35,056 nt of DNA from Verrucomicrobiales bacterium (GTDB lineage Bacteria; Verrucomicrobiota; Verrucomicrobiia; Methylacidiphilales; JAAUTS01): NCBI GenBank assembly GCA_031265105.1, contig JAISDC010000265.1, forward strand, positions 1 through 35,056. Reading direction: 5' to 3'. The first letter of the stretch is position 1; every line of letters begins with the position of its first letter. The notes beneath the pieces were generated by a model, which worked only from the letters and a program-made list of their open reading frames with translations, had not been told where the DNA came from and searched no databases. Of this stretch, positions 8,190-15,248 are shown one piece after another. A program made the position numbers and the translations under genes.

Positions 8190-9488
8190 TTACAGCCGGA
8201 TGCCATCCGCCAGGGTCCACACGATTTTGCCGCCGACCATGGTCAGCGTGGCGCGGCCGGTCAGCTCCATGCCGTGAAACGGGGTGTTCTTTGACTTGGA
8301 CTGGAATTGGGTTTTGTCCACCGTCCAGCGCAACGCGGGGTCGAGCACGGTCACGTCAGCGTCAGCGCCGACCGTCAGCGTGCCTTTGGGCAAGCCGAGC
8401 AGTCGCGCCGGCCGCACCGTCAGCGCCTCGATTACCCTGGGCAGCGTGACGACGCCGGCCGTGGCGAGCTTGGTGTTGAAGACGGCGAACGCGGTCTCCA
8501 GGCCGACGATGCCGAACGGGGCGTCAGTCAGCTCGACTTCCTTCTCATAGTCAGCGTGCGGCGCGTGGTCGCTGGCGAGGTATTCCAGCGTGCCGTCGGC
8601 GAAGCCCGCCAGCAGCGCCTCGATGTCGCGCGGCGTCCGCAACGGCGGGTTCATCTTGAAATTGGCGTCGTAACTTTGCAGCAATTCATCAGTCAGGGCG
8701 AGATGGTGCGGGCAGATTTCGCCGCTGATGGTGACGCCGCGCTGTTTCGCCTCGCGGATGATGCGCGCGCCGCCGGCGGTGGTGACGTGCTGGCAGTGCA
8801 CGCGGCAGCCGGTCAGCTCGGCGAGCAGGACGTTCCGCGCGATGATAATCTCCTCGGCGATGGCGGGCCAGCCCTTGAGGCCGAGCAGGGTTGACCAGTA
8901 GCCCTCGTGCATCACGCTGTCCGCGGTTAGCGCGTAATCCTGGCAGTGGTCCATGACCACGAGGTCGAACATCTTCGCGTATTCCAGCGCGCGGCGCATC
9001 AGCTCGTTGTTCTGGATGCACCTGCCGTCGTCAGTGACGGCGACCACGCCGGCTTTTTTGAGCGAGCCAATCGGCGCGAGCAACTCGCCGCGCAGGCCTT
9101 GCGAGATGCAGCCGGTGGGGAACACGTTGACCGCCGCGGTCTCGCGGGCGCGCTGCAAAATCCAGCCGACCGTGGCCGTGCTGTCCACCGGCGGCGTGGT
9201 GTTGGGCATGGCGACCACGGACGTGAAGCCGCCGGCCGCGGCGGCGCGGGTGCCGCTGGCGATGGTCTCCTTCGCCGTCTGGCCGGGTTCGCGCAGGTGC
9301 GTGTGAATATCAATCAACCCCGGCGCGACGACCAGGCCGCTGACGTTGATTACCTCATGCTCAGCAGCGGCGCGGGGCGAAAATGCCGCGACGATTTTGC
9401 CGTCCTCGACCGGCAAATCGCGCACCGCGTCCTCACCGTCAGCGGGATTAATCACGCGCCCGCCCTTGAATAAAAACGCCTTGCTCAT
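8190..9488 (-). CDS. pyrC: Dihydroorotase (class I, PyrC type)
   Basis: Zinc enzyme of the amidohydrolase superfamily that cyclises carbamoyl aspartate to dihydroorotate in pyrimidine synthesis. The 432-residue protein has APGLIDIHTHLREPG with metal ligands His62 and His64, then VAMPNTTPPVDS, the segment VHCQHVTTAGGARIIREAK, ICPHHLALTDE, and SDHAPH with the catalytic Asp. This layout is the class I form used by Gram-positives and many others, rather than the short E. coli type. It is upstream of carA in the same direction, a natural pyrimidine pair. The CDS contains a cluster of the ACCGTCAGCG word (8371, 8416 and 9435). Confidence 0.96.
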   Translation of the reverse strand: MSKAFLFKGGRVINPADGEDAVRDLPVEDGKIVAAFSPRAAAEHEVINVSGLVVAPGLIDIHTHLREPGQTAKETIASGTRAAAAGGFTSVVAMPNTTPPVDSTATVGWILQRARETAAVNVFPTGCISQGLRGELLAPIGSLKKAGVVAVTDDGRCIQNNELMRRALEYAKMFDLVVMDHCQDYALTADSVMHEGYWSTLLGLKGWPAIAEEIIIARNVLLAELTGCRVHCQHVTTAGGARIIREAKQRGVTISGEICPHHLALTDELLQSYDANFKMNPPLRTPRDIEALLAGFADGTLEYLASDHAPHADYEKEVELTDAPFGIVGLETAFAVFNTKLATAGVVTLPRVIEALTVRPARLLGLPKGTLTVGADADVTVLDPALRWTVDKTQFQSKSKNTPFHGMELTGRATLTMVGGKIVWTLADGIRL

Positions 9489-9687
9489 GCTGACGTGTAA
9501 TTATCAATGGAACCGCCGCCAGCGCAAGGAAAGTTTGCCGCGAAGGCGCGAGGGATTTTTTGTTGGCCACAGAGAAACACCGAGCAGGCACGGAGTTCTA
9601 CAGAATTTTTCTCCGCGGCTCCCGGCGCCTGCCCGGTGTGCGTTGCGGGCTGTGTTTAGAACTGCTGGCCGTGCCGATAGCCGGCGG

Positions 9688-10647
9688 TCAGGCCCCATGA
9701 TTTGACGGGCTGACGATGAACAACCGCCCCGCCCGCCGCTGACAGTGACGGTCCCGGCTAAGGTTCACCCGCGACGGCTTGGGGTCGGTCAGCAACCCGC
9801 GCACGGCTTCGATTTGCGCGAAATCCGCGTCGGTGACGCCGCGCGACGCCAGCCACGCGCGCAAGGCCCGCCGTTGCCACGCGACGCTGTGGCCCGCGCA
9901 CAGTCGCACCGTCAGCGCCGCCGGCCACACGCTCGGCAACTCCCGCTGCCAGTGGACGTTTTCATCCGCGAGGATTTGCGCCGCGCGACGGACGACCGGC
10001 AGCGGGTCGCGACCGCTGAGTTTCCGCAAGTACGGCAGCAACCGCCGCCGCACCCGGTTGCGCAAATAATCCTCGCTGCCGTTGGTCGCGTCCTCCCGCC
10101 AGGTTAGCCGCCAGTGGCGCGCCAGCCGTTCCAGCTCGCGCTTCGTGAACGCCAGCAGCGGGCGCACCATCTCCACCCCGTCCAGCTCGCGCCGCACCGT
10201 CAGCGCCGCCAACCCCGCCGGCCCCGCGCCGCGCAACAATTGCAGGAAAAACGTCTCCACCAAATCGTCCGCGTGATGCGCCAGCAGCAGCGACCGCAGC
10301 TTGCGCCGCCGCAACGCCTGACGGAAAAAAGTCAGCCGCGCCGCCCGCGCCGCCGCCTCGGTGCGCGGCGTCCGCGCTGGCAGACGCTTCACCGTCAGCG
10401 CCAGCCCGCGCGCCCGGCACCAGGCGCGGACAAATTGCTCATCCCCGTCGCTCGCCCGCCCGCGCCAACCGTGGTTGACGTGCAGGCACAGCGGCGCGCG
10501 CCCCAGCCGCCGCAACGCCTCCGCCAGCGTCAGCGAGTCCACCCCGCCGCTGACCGCGACCGCCGCCGGCACTGTCGGCGGGCAGGCCCGCGCCACCGCC
10601 GCCAGCGCGCGCCGCTCCAAGTCCGCGATGTTGTGCCCTTTCACCAT
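9688..10647 (-). CDS. tilS: tRNA(Ile)-lysidine synthetase TilS
   Basis: Modifies C34 of tRNA-Ile(CAU) to lysidine so that it reads AUA. The PP-loop motif SGGVDS is at residues 33-38, followed by LHVNHGWRGRASDGDEQFV, LLLAHHADDLVETFFLQLLR and REDATNGSEDYLRNRVRRRL, all family-specific. At 319 residues it is the short form that lacks most of the C-terminal domains of the E. coli enzyme. I place the start at ATG 10647 because upstream residues (TTG at 10698) are not family-like. It is divergent from sppA with a 100-bp gap. The 199 bp between it and pyrC hold a decayed repeat. Confidence 0.93.
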   Translation of the reverse strand: MVKGHNIADLERRALAAVARACPPTVPAAVAVSGGVDSLTLAEALRRLGRAPLCLHVNHGWRGRASDGDEQFVRAWCRARGLALTVKRLPARTPRTEAAARAARLTFFRQALRRRKLRSLLLAHHADDLVETFFLQLLRGAGPAGLAALTVRRELDGVEMVRPLLAFTKRELERLARHWRLTWREDATNGSEDYLRNRVRRRLLPYLRKLSGRDPLPVVRRAAQILADENVHWQRELPSVWPAALTVRLCAGHSVAWQRRALRAWLASRGVTDADFAQIEAVRGLLTDPKPSRVNLSRDRHCQRRAGRLFIVSPSNHGA

Positions 10648-10747
10648 CAGCGGCCTATTCTCAATGGAAAGCCGCCAACCGCAAACTGAAATCCGCAAGT
10701 TTCTTGCCGCTTGCCGAAGCCGCGATTCAATGCCAGCCTATTACCCG

Positions 10748-11734
10748 ATGAAAAAAACTGTGCTGCTCTTCCTCGGCCTCGGCCTGCTCGGCCTCCTCGG
10801 CCTCAGTCTGCTGGTTAACTGCCTCCTGTTGGCCGCCAACAGCTCCCGCACCCGCGGCGAGGCCAGCGCCTTCCACGCCGTGCACCATTCCGGCCAACCC
10901 GGCGGCGGCCAGGTGGCCATCATCGACTTGCAAGGACTCATCAGCTACGGCGCGCCCGGCTCCGGCCGCCGTAACATGGTTGACGAATGCCTCGCCAAAC
11001 TCAAACAAGCTGGCGAGACCGCCGCCGTCCGCGCCGTCATCCTCCGCGTCAACAGCCCCGGCGGCGAAGTCACCGCCAGCGATGTCATCTACCGCGCCGT
11101 GAAAAAACTCGACCACCAAAAACCCGTCGTCGCCTACATCCAGACCGTCGGCGCGTCCGGCGCCTACTACTCCGCCCTCGGCGCCCGTCATCTCATGGCC
11201 AACGAACTCAGCCTCACCGCCAGCATCGGCGTCATCATGCAGACCATGAACTTCCAGGGCCTGGCCGATAAGGTCGGCGTGCAAAGCCTGACCTTCAAGT
11301 CCGGCAAGATGAAAGATCTCCTCAACCCCTTCCGCCCCGCCACCGACGAAGAACAAGCCTACGTCCAGGCCCTCATTGACGAAACCTACGGCAAATTCGT
11401 CGGCATCGTCGCCAAGGAACGTCAGCTCGACGAGGAACAACTCCGCGCCGGCGTCGCCGACGGCCGCGTCGTCAGCGGCAAAACCGCGGTACACGAGCAC
11501 CTCATCGACGCCACCGGCTACCTTGAGGACGCCATCGCCAAAGCCAGGGAACTCGCCGGCCTTCCCGACCACGCCGAGGTGGTCGAACTCCAGTCCCCCT
11601 TCAGCCTCGCCCAACTGTTCCGCATCCTCGGCCACGCCCCGATTGACAAAATCGAACTCCACCTCGGCCCGCGCGGCGCCGAGCTGCAAGCCGGCCAACT
11701 CTACTACCTGACCGAAATGAACCTGGCGCGCTGA
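10748..11734 (+). CDS. sppA: Signal peptide peptidase SppA (S49 serine protease, short form)
   Basis: Membrane-anchored protease that degrades cleaved signal peptides. Residues 1-27 are a signal anchor (MKKTVLLFLGLGLLGLLGLS). The S49 core follows: VAIIDLQGLISYG, ILRVNSPGGEVTASDVIYRA, YIQTVGASGAYYSALGARHL with the expected catalytic Ser, LTASIGVIMQ, and KSGKMKDLLNPFRPATDEE with the expected catalytic Lys. The 328-residue length fits the single-domain bacterial form. An ATG at 10730 would add six residues (MPAYYP). Neither start has a strong Shine-Dalgarno. The stop codon is embedded in a CGCTGAC word. The next gene starts 27 bp downstream. Confidence 0.94.
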   Translation: MKKTVLLFLGLGLLGLLGLSLLVNCLLLAANSSRTRGEASAFHAVHHSGQPGGGQVAIIDLQGLISYGAPGSGRRNMVDECLAKLKQAGETAAVRAVILRVNSPGGEVTASDVIYRAVKKLDHQKPVVAYIQTVGASGAYYSALGARHLMANELSLTASIGVIMQTMNFQGLADKVGVQSLTFKSGKMKDLLNPFRPATDEEQAYVQALIDETYGKFVGIVAKERQLDEEQLRAGVADGRVVSGKTAVHEHLIDATGYLEDAIAKARELAGLPDHAEVVELQSPFSLAQLFRILGHAPIDKIELHLGPRGAELQAGQLYYLTEMNLAR

Positions 11735-11761
11735 CCCGCCGCCAACCCCGCCGCCCCGACC

Positions 11762-12523
11762 GTGAGCGCCCCCTGGATACCCGTCGCCGTGAACTGCCTG
11801 TTGCTGGCGGCGCTGCTCGTCTCACTGGTCAGCGGCATCCGCTTCATCGTCAACCGCAAAACCATCCTCGCCCGGCGCGGCCGCGTGCCGGCCTGCCCGC
11901 TCACCGTCAGCGACCTGTTACTGCTCGGCGGCGCCCTCGGCCTGGCCGGCGTCTGGCACCTGACCTGGCTGTTGCCGCTGCTCGCCGTCGGCGGAGCCGT
12001 CATCCTATACCGGCGGCGCGGCGTCAACGCGCTCGCCTACTGGCGCTGCCGCCGCGCCGCGCTGCCGTTCTACGCGCGCCAGGGCTTGCGCGGCTACCTG
12101 CTGATTCTCCTGCCGTTCACCGTCAGCGCCCTGCTCGTCGCCGGCCTGTGCCAATGGCTCGGCGTCAGATTCACCCAGCCGCAGGTGGATTGGTTCATGG
12201 AACTGCACAGCGGCCGCCAAATCGCCGGCTTCCTATTCCTCGCCGTCATCATCGCGCCGGTCTGGGAGGAAGTTATCTTTCGCGGCGTGCTGTATCCGTT
12301 CCTGAAACAGCGCCTGCCGGCGGGGTGGGCGGCAGTACTGTCGGCGGCAGTGTGGGCGGCGACGCATCTGCATTGGCCCGTGCTGCTGCCGTTCACCCTG
12401 CTCGGTTGCGCGTTGTGCCTCCTGTATGAGCGGACGGGCAAACTCGGCTGCCCCGTCGCCCTGCACGCGATTTTTAACCTAACCAGCTTGTTGCTGTTAT
12501 TCTTCCTGAAGAGTATGGGGTGA
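11762..12523 (+). CDS. CPBP-family intramembrane metalloprotease (CAAX/Abi type)
   Basis: A 253-residue polytopic membrane protein with the CPBP (Rce1-like) motifs: WEEVIFRGVLYPFLKQRL (motif 1 with the Glu-Glu and Arg), a His in AATHLHWPV (motif 2) and HAIFNLTSLLL (motif 3). The six or more hydrophobic segments and length are typical. Members include prenyl-protein proteases and bacteriocin-immunity or anti-sigma-processing proteins; the substrate here cannot be told. The start is GTG at 11762, after sppA, so co-transcription is likely. Its stop at 12523 is followed at once by the palindrome 12526-12620. Confidence 0.9.
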   Translation: MSAPWIPVAVNCLLLAALLVSLVSGIRFIVNRKTILARRGRVPACPLTVSDLLLLGGALGLAGVWHLTWLLPLLAVGGAVILYRRRGVNALAYWRCRRAALPFYARQGLRGYLLILLPFTVSALLVAGLCQWLGVRFTQPQVDWFMELHSGRQIAGFLFLAVIIAPVWEEVIFRGVLYPFLKQRLPAGWAAVLSAAVWAATHLHWPVLLPFTLLGCALCLLYERTGKLGCPVALHAIFNLTSLLLLFFLKSMG

Positions 12524-12525
12524 AG

Positions 12526-12620
12526 TTTTTTTACAAAGAGAACATGGAGTTATTGGAGGTAGGTTGGCAACAGCTAACGGCCCCCCTCCAATTCCTCCAT
12601 GTTCTCTTTGTAAAAAAGTA
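12526..12620. repeat. Long palindromic element (TTTTTTTACAAAGAGAACATGG type)
   Basis: Second member of the family seen at 8080-8173. The left arm runs 12526 to about 12562 (TTTTTTTACAAAGAGAACAT then GGAGTTATTGGAGG), the right arm about 12584-12620 ends ATGTTCTCTTTGTAAAAAAG. The arms pair almost fully around a 20-bp loop. Relative to the 8080 copy, changes such as AGAGAAC/GGAGAGC occur in both arms, so pairing is kept. It fills the gap between the CPBP gene and thiL and is open in the thiL frame from a GTG at 12520. Confidence 0.87.
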
Positions 12621-12642
12621 TTTTGCCGCTAGGTTCAGCGAC

Positions 12643-13527
12643 ATGGTCACCGCCCACTGTACTGAAGACGACTGGGTCCGCCGCTGGCTGGCGCGCTGGC
12701 CGGTGCCGCGCAACCTCACCGTCGGCGCCGGCGACGATTGCGCGGTGTTGCCCGCGCCGGACGCCGGCTATGACCTGGTGCTCAAGACCGACGCCATCGT
12801 GCAGGACGTGCATTTCACCCTCGCCGACCCGCCGCGCCGCATCGGCGCGAAAGCGGTCAACCGCGTGTTGAGCGACTTCGCCGCGATGGGCGCCGAGCCG
12901 CTCACCCTCACCGTCAGCGTCGGCCTCCCCCGCCACCAGGACCCCGCCCTCGTCGCGCAATGCTACGCCGGCATGGCCCGCGCCGCCGCCCCGTACCGCG
13001 TCAGCCTCGCCGGCGGCGAGACCACCCGCGCCGCCGAACTCTGGTTCAGCGTCAGCGGCCTCGGGCGCGTGCCGCGCGGTCGCGCCGTCCGCCGCGCCAC
13101 CGCCGCCCCCGGCGACCGCCTCCTCGTCACCGGCACCCTCGGCGGCGCGCCGCGCAACGGCAAACACCTCACCTTCACCCCCCGCCTCGCCGAGGGCCGC
13201 TGGCTGGCCGAACACCGCTTCGCCACCGCCATGCTCGACCTCAGCGACGGCCTCGGCAAAGACCTCCCGCGCCTGGCCGCCGCGTCGCGACTGGGCTTCA
13301 CCCTCGACGCCGCCGCCTTGCCCCTCACCCGCGGCTGCGACCCCGCCGCCGCTGTGAATGACGGCGAGGATTATGAACTCCTCTTCACCGTCCGCCCCCG
13401 CCGGCTCCCCGCGCTTCTCCGCACCTGGCCCTTCGCCACCCAACTCACCCCCATCGGCCGCCTGACTCGCCCCGGCGACGTCAACACCGACGGCCTCATC
13501 TTCCGGGGCTACGACCACTTTGACTGA
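12643..13527 (+). CDS. thiL: Thiamine-monophosphate kinase ThiL
   Basis: Phosphorylates thiamine monophosphate to the active cofactor thiamine diphosphate. The 294-residue protein has the AIR synthase-like fold signatures GAGDDCAVL, LVLKTDAIVQDVHF, IGAKAVNRVLSDFAAMGAEP, LAGGETTRA, VTGTLGGAPRNGK, MLDLSDGLGKDLPRL and NDGEDYELLFTV. I chose ATG 12643 because the family begins a few residues before the conserved start (EDDWVRRW aligns with the usual E-F-x-L-I region). A longer in-frame reading from GTG 12520 would translate the palindromic element and is unlikely. It is probably co-transcribed with the CPBP gene. No thiamine riboswitch is visible upstream. Confidence 0.95.
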   Translation: MVTAHCTEDDWVRRWLARWPVPRNLTVGAGDDCAVLPAPDAGYDLVLKTDAIVQDVHFTLADPPRRIGAKAVNRVLSDFAAMGAEPLTLTVSVGLPRHQDPALVAQCYAGMARAAAPYRVSLAGGETTRAAELWFSVSGLGRVPRGRAVRRATAAPGDRLLVTGTLGGAPRNGKHLTFTPRLAEGRWLAEHRFATAMLDLSDGLGKDLPRLAAASRLGFTLDAAALPLTRGCDPAAAVNDGEDYELLFTVRPRRLPALLRTWPFATQLTPIGRLTRPGDVNTDGLIFRGYDHFD

Positions 13528-13549
13528 CCTGGCTGGTGTAATACGTTTG

Positions 13550-13608
13550 CACCACGAAGACACGAAGGTTAATGGGAAAATCCTTCGTGCCTTCGTGTCT
13601 TCGTGGTG
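13550..13608. terminator. Perfect 19-bp inverted repeat after thiL
   Basis: CACCACGAAGACACGAAGG (13550-13568) is exactly complementary to CCTTCGTGTCTTCGTGGTG (13590-13608), with a 21-bp loop that itself contains CCTTCGTG. It lies 22 bp after the thiL stop and belongs to the TTCGTGTCTTCGTGG dispersed repeat family. It can act as a terminator, though no immediate T-run follows. Confidence 0.75.
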
Positions 13609-13705
13609 AATAAAACGTCGGTTTTTTTAACTAACCAAAACCTTCGCATTCTTTGCCTCTTTGTCCCTTTGCGTTAATGCGGCTAATCCCCTATAAACGA
13701 AACCG

Positions 13706-14362
13706 ATGCACAATTTTGTCTTCATCGGCAGCCCCGGCGCGGGGAAGGGCACGCACGCGGCGACGCTCGGTAACCAGCTCGGCCTCCTGCATATTTCCAC
13801 CGGTGACTTATACCGCGACGAGATGGCCGCCGGCACGCCGCTGGGCCTGGCGGCGAAGCGGTTGCTCGACCAGGGGCTGCTGGGCACGGACGCGATGACC
13901 GAGACGTTGTTGCGGCGGCGCCTGGAACGGCCGGACACCGGGGGCGGGTTTATTCTGGACGGTTTTCCGCGCACGCTGGCGCAAACGGAGGTCTTGCGGG
14001 AAATATTGCGGGAACGCGGCCAGTCGCTGACGGCGGCGATTTTTCTGGCGGTGCCGGACCAGTCGGTCATCAAGCGGCTGTCCGGGCGCTTGATTTGCCC
14101 GCGGTGCCGGCAGATTTATCATCGCGAGTATAATCCGCCGCGCCGGCCGGGCTGTTGCGATGTCTGCGGCGCCGCGTTGCGCCGGCGGGCGGATGACCGG
14201 CCGGCGACTATTAAGGAGCGGTTGCGGGTGTTTCACGCGCAGACCGGGCCGATTTTGGCTTATTATCGCGACCGTCAGCTGCTGGTCACGGTGGACGCCG
14301 ACGCGCCGGTGGCGACGGTCGCGCAACGTGTCGAGCAGGCGGCGCGCCGGTTAATACAATAG
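13706..14362 (+). CDS. adk: Adenylate kinase (zinc-LID form)
   Basis: Balances ATP, AMP and ADP. The 218-residue protein has the P-loop GSPGAGKGTH (residues 8-17, with His where Gln is usual), ISTGDLYRDEM, GFILDGFPRTLAQTEVL with the family signature, and a LID with four cysteines (ICPRC and CDVC), the zinc-binding long-LID type. RRADDRPATIKERLRVF completes the LID and core. The start ATG at 13706 has no clear Shine-Dalgarno. The 3' end overlaps the convergent TSUP gene by 12 bp. Confidence 0.95.
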   Translation: MHNFVFIGSPGAGKGTHAATLGNQLGLLHISTGDLYRDEMAAGTPLGLAAKRLLDQGLLGTDAMTETLLRRRLERPDTGGGFILDGFPRTLAQTEVLREILRERGQSLTAAIFLAVPDQSVIKRLSGRLICPRCRQIYHREYNPPRRPGCCDVCGAALRRRADDRPATIKERLRVFHAQTGPILAYYRDRQLLVTVDADAPVATVAQRVEQAARRLIQ

Positions 14363-15097
14363 CCGGAGCGCGCCGAGGATGGCGAATCCCAGGACGAGGA
14401 GTTCAAACAGCCGTTGCGGCATGCGTTGCACCAGCCAGCGTCCGCCCAGTACTCCGCCGGCAATGACCGGCGCCGTGACCAGGGCCAGCGTCAGGCTGGG
14501 CCAGGTGATCAGGCCGAGTTGCGCGCTGAAGGGCGCCTTGAGCAAATTGATGATGCAAAAGAACCACGCCGTGGTGCCGACAAACATCATCTTCGGCAGG
14601 CGCATGGCCAGGAAGAACAGGCTCATCACCGGCCCCGCGGCGTTGGCCAGCATGGTGGTCCAGCCGCCCAGTCCGCCGAGCAGCCAGGCGAACGGCGGGG
14701 AGTGATAGGTGTGTTCCATCCACGCGCCGAACCGGTGGCGCAGCAATTGCAGCGCGCTGAGAATGAGGATGATGCCGCCGATGACCGGGCGTAATTGCCC
14801 GTCGGACAACCACCCCAGGCTGCCCCAGCCGAGCAGCACGCCGATGACCGCCGGCGCGGCCACCCGCCGCAACTGCCGCCAGTCGGCGTGCTGGCGGAAC
14901 ACCGCGATGGCCACCAAGTCGCCGACAATCAGCGGCAGCAGCAACATGCCGGTGGAAGCCTTGACCGGAAAGATTTCGGCGAACACCAGGATGGGAATCA
15001 TGCTGACTCCGGGCAATCCGCCCTTGGCAATCCCGACACAAAACACGCTGATGATGACCAGCAGCCATTGGCTTGGCGCAAGAGACGGCAACGACAT
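14351..15097 (-). CDS. TSUP-family membrane transporter (TauE/SafE type)
   Basis: A 248-residue polytopic protein with the TSUP halves: GIAKGGLPGVSMIPILVF in the first, and LLGGLGGWTTMLANAAGPVM with SLFFLAMRLPKMMFVGTTAW in the second. About seven to eight hydrophobic segments are visible. Family members export or import sulfite, sulfoacetate or related anions; the substrate here is unknown. It is convergent with adk and overlaps its last codons. Its start at 15097 is 151 bp from the start of the GH38-like gene, a divergent pair. Confidence 0.9.
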   Translation of the reverse strand: MSLPSLAPSQWLLVIISVFCVGIAKGGLPGVSMIPILVFAEIFPVKASTGMLLLPLIVGDLVAIAVFRQHADWRQLRRVAAPAVIGVLLGWGSLGWLSDGQLRPVIGGIILILSALQLLRHRFGAWMEHTYHSPPFAWLLGGLGGWTTMLANAAGPVMSLFFLAMRLPKMMFVGTTAWFFCIINLLKAPFSAQLGLITWPSLTLALVTAPVIAGGVLGGRWLVQRMPQRLFELLVLGFAILGALRLLY

Positions 15098-15248
15098 AAG
15101 GGGAACAGGCTAATGCGTTCCGGCCGGAAAGACAATTTTAACCGGGAGTGCCCGGTGAGGCAAAGTTTAGGCGGCGCGGAATCGCAAATAAGGCATTGAA
15201 GCCCGTCGTAAATCCGGCACACTGCCCCACGTGCTTCGTAGCATTTTT

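Noticed and set aside
9489-9687. Possible small gene or regulatory RNA between pyrC and tilS
   Set aside because: The stretch contains a decayed GGCCACAGAGAAACACCGAG repeat; no conserved frame or strong structure is evident.
12524-12642. Thiamine diphosphate riboswitch before thiL
   Set aside because: The leader is the palindromic repeat and has no CTGAGA core of the aptamer; thiL is rarely under this control.
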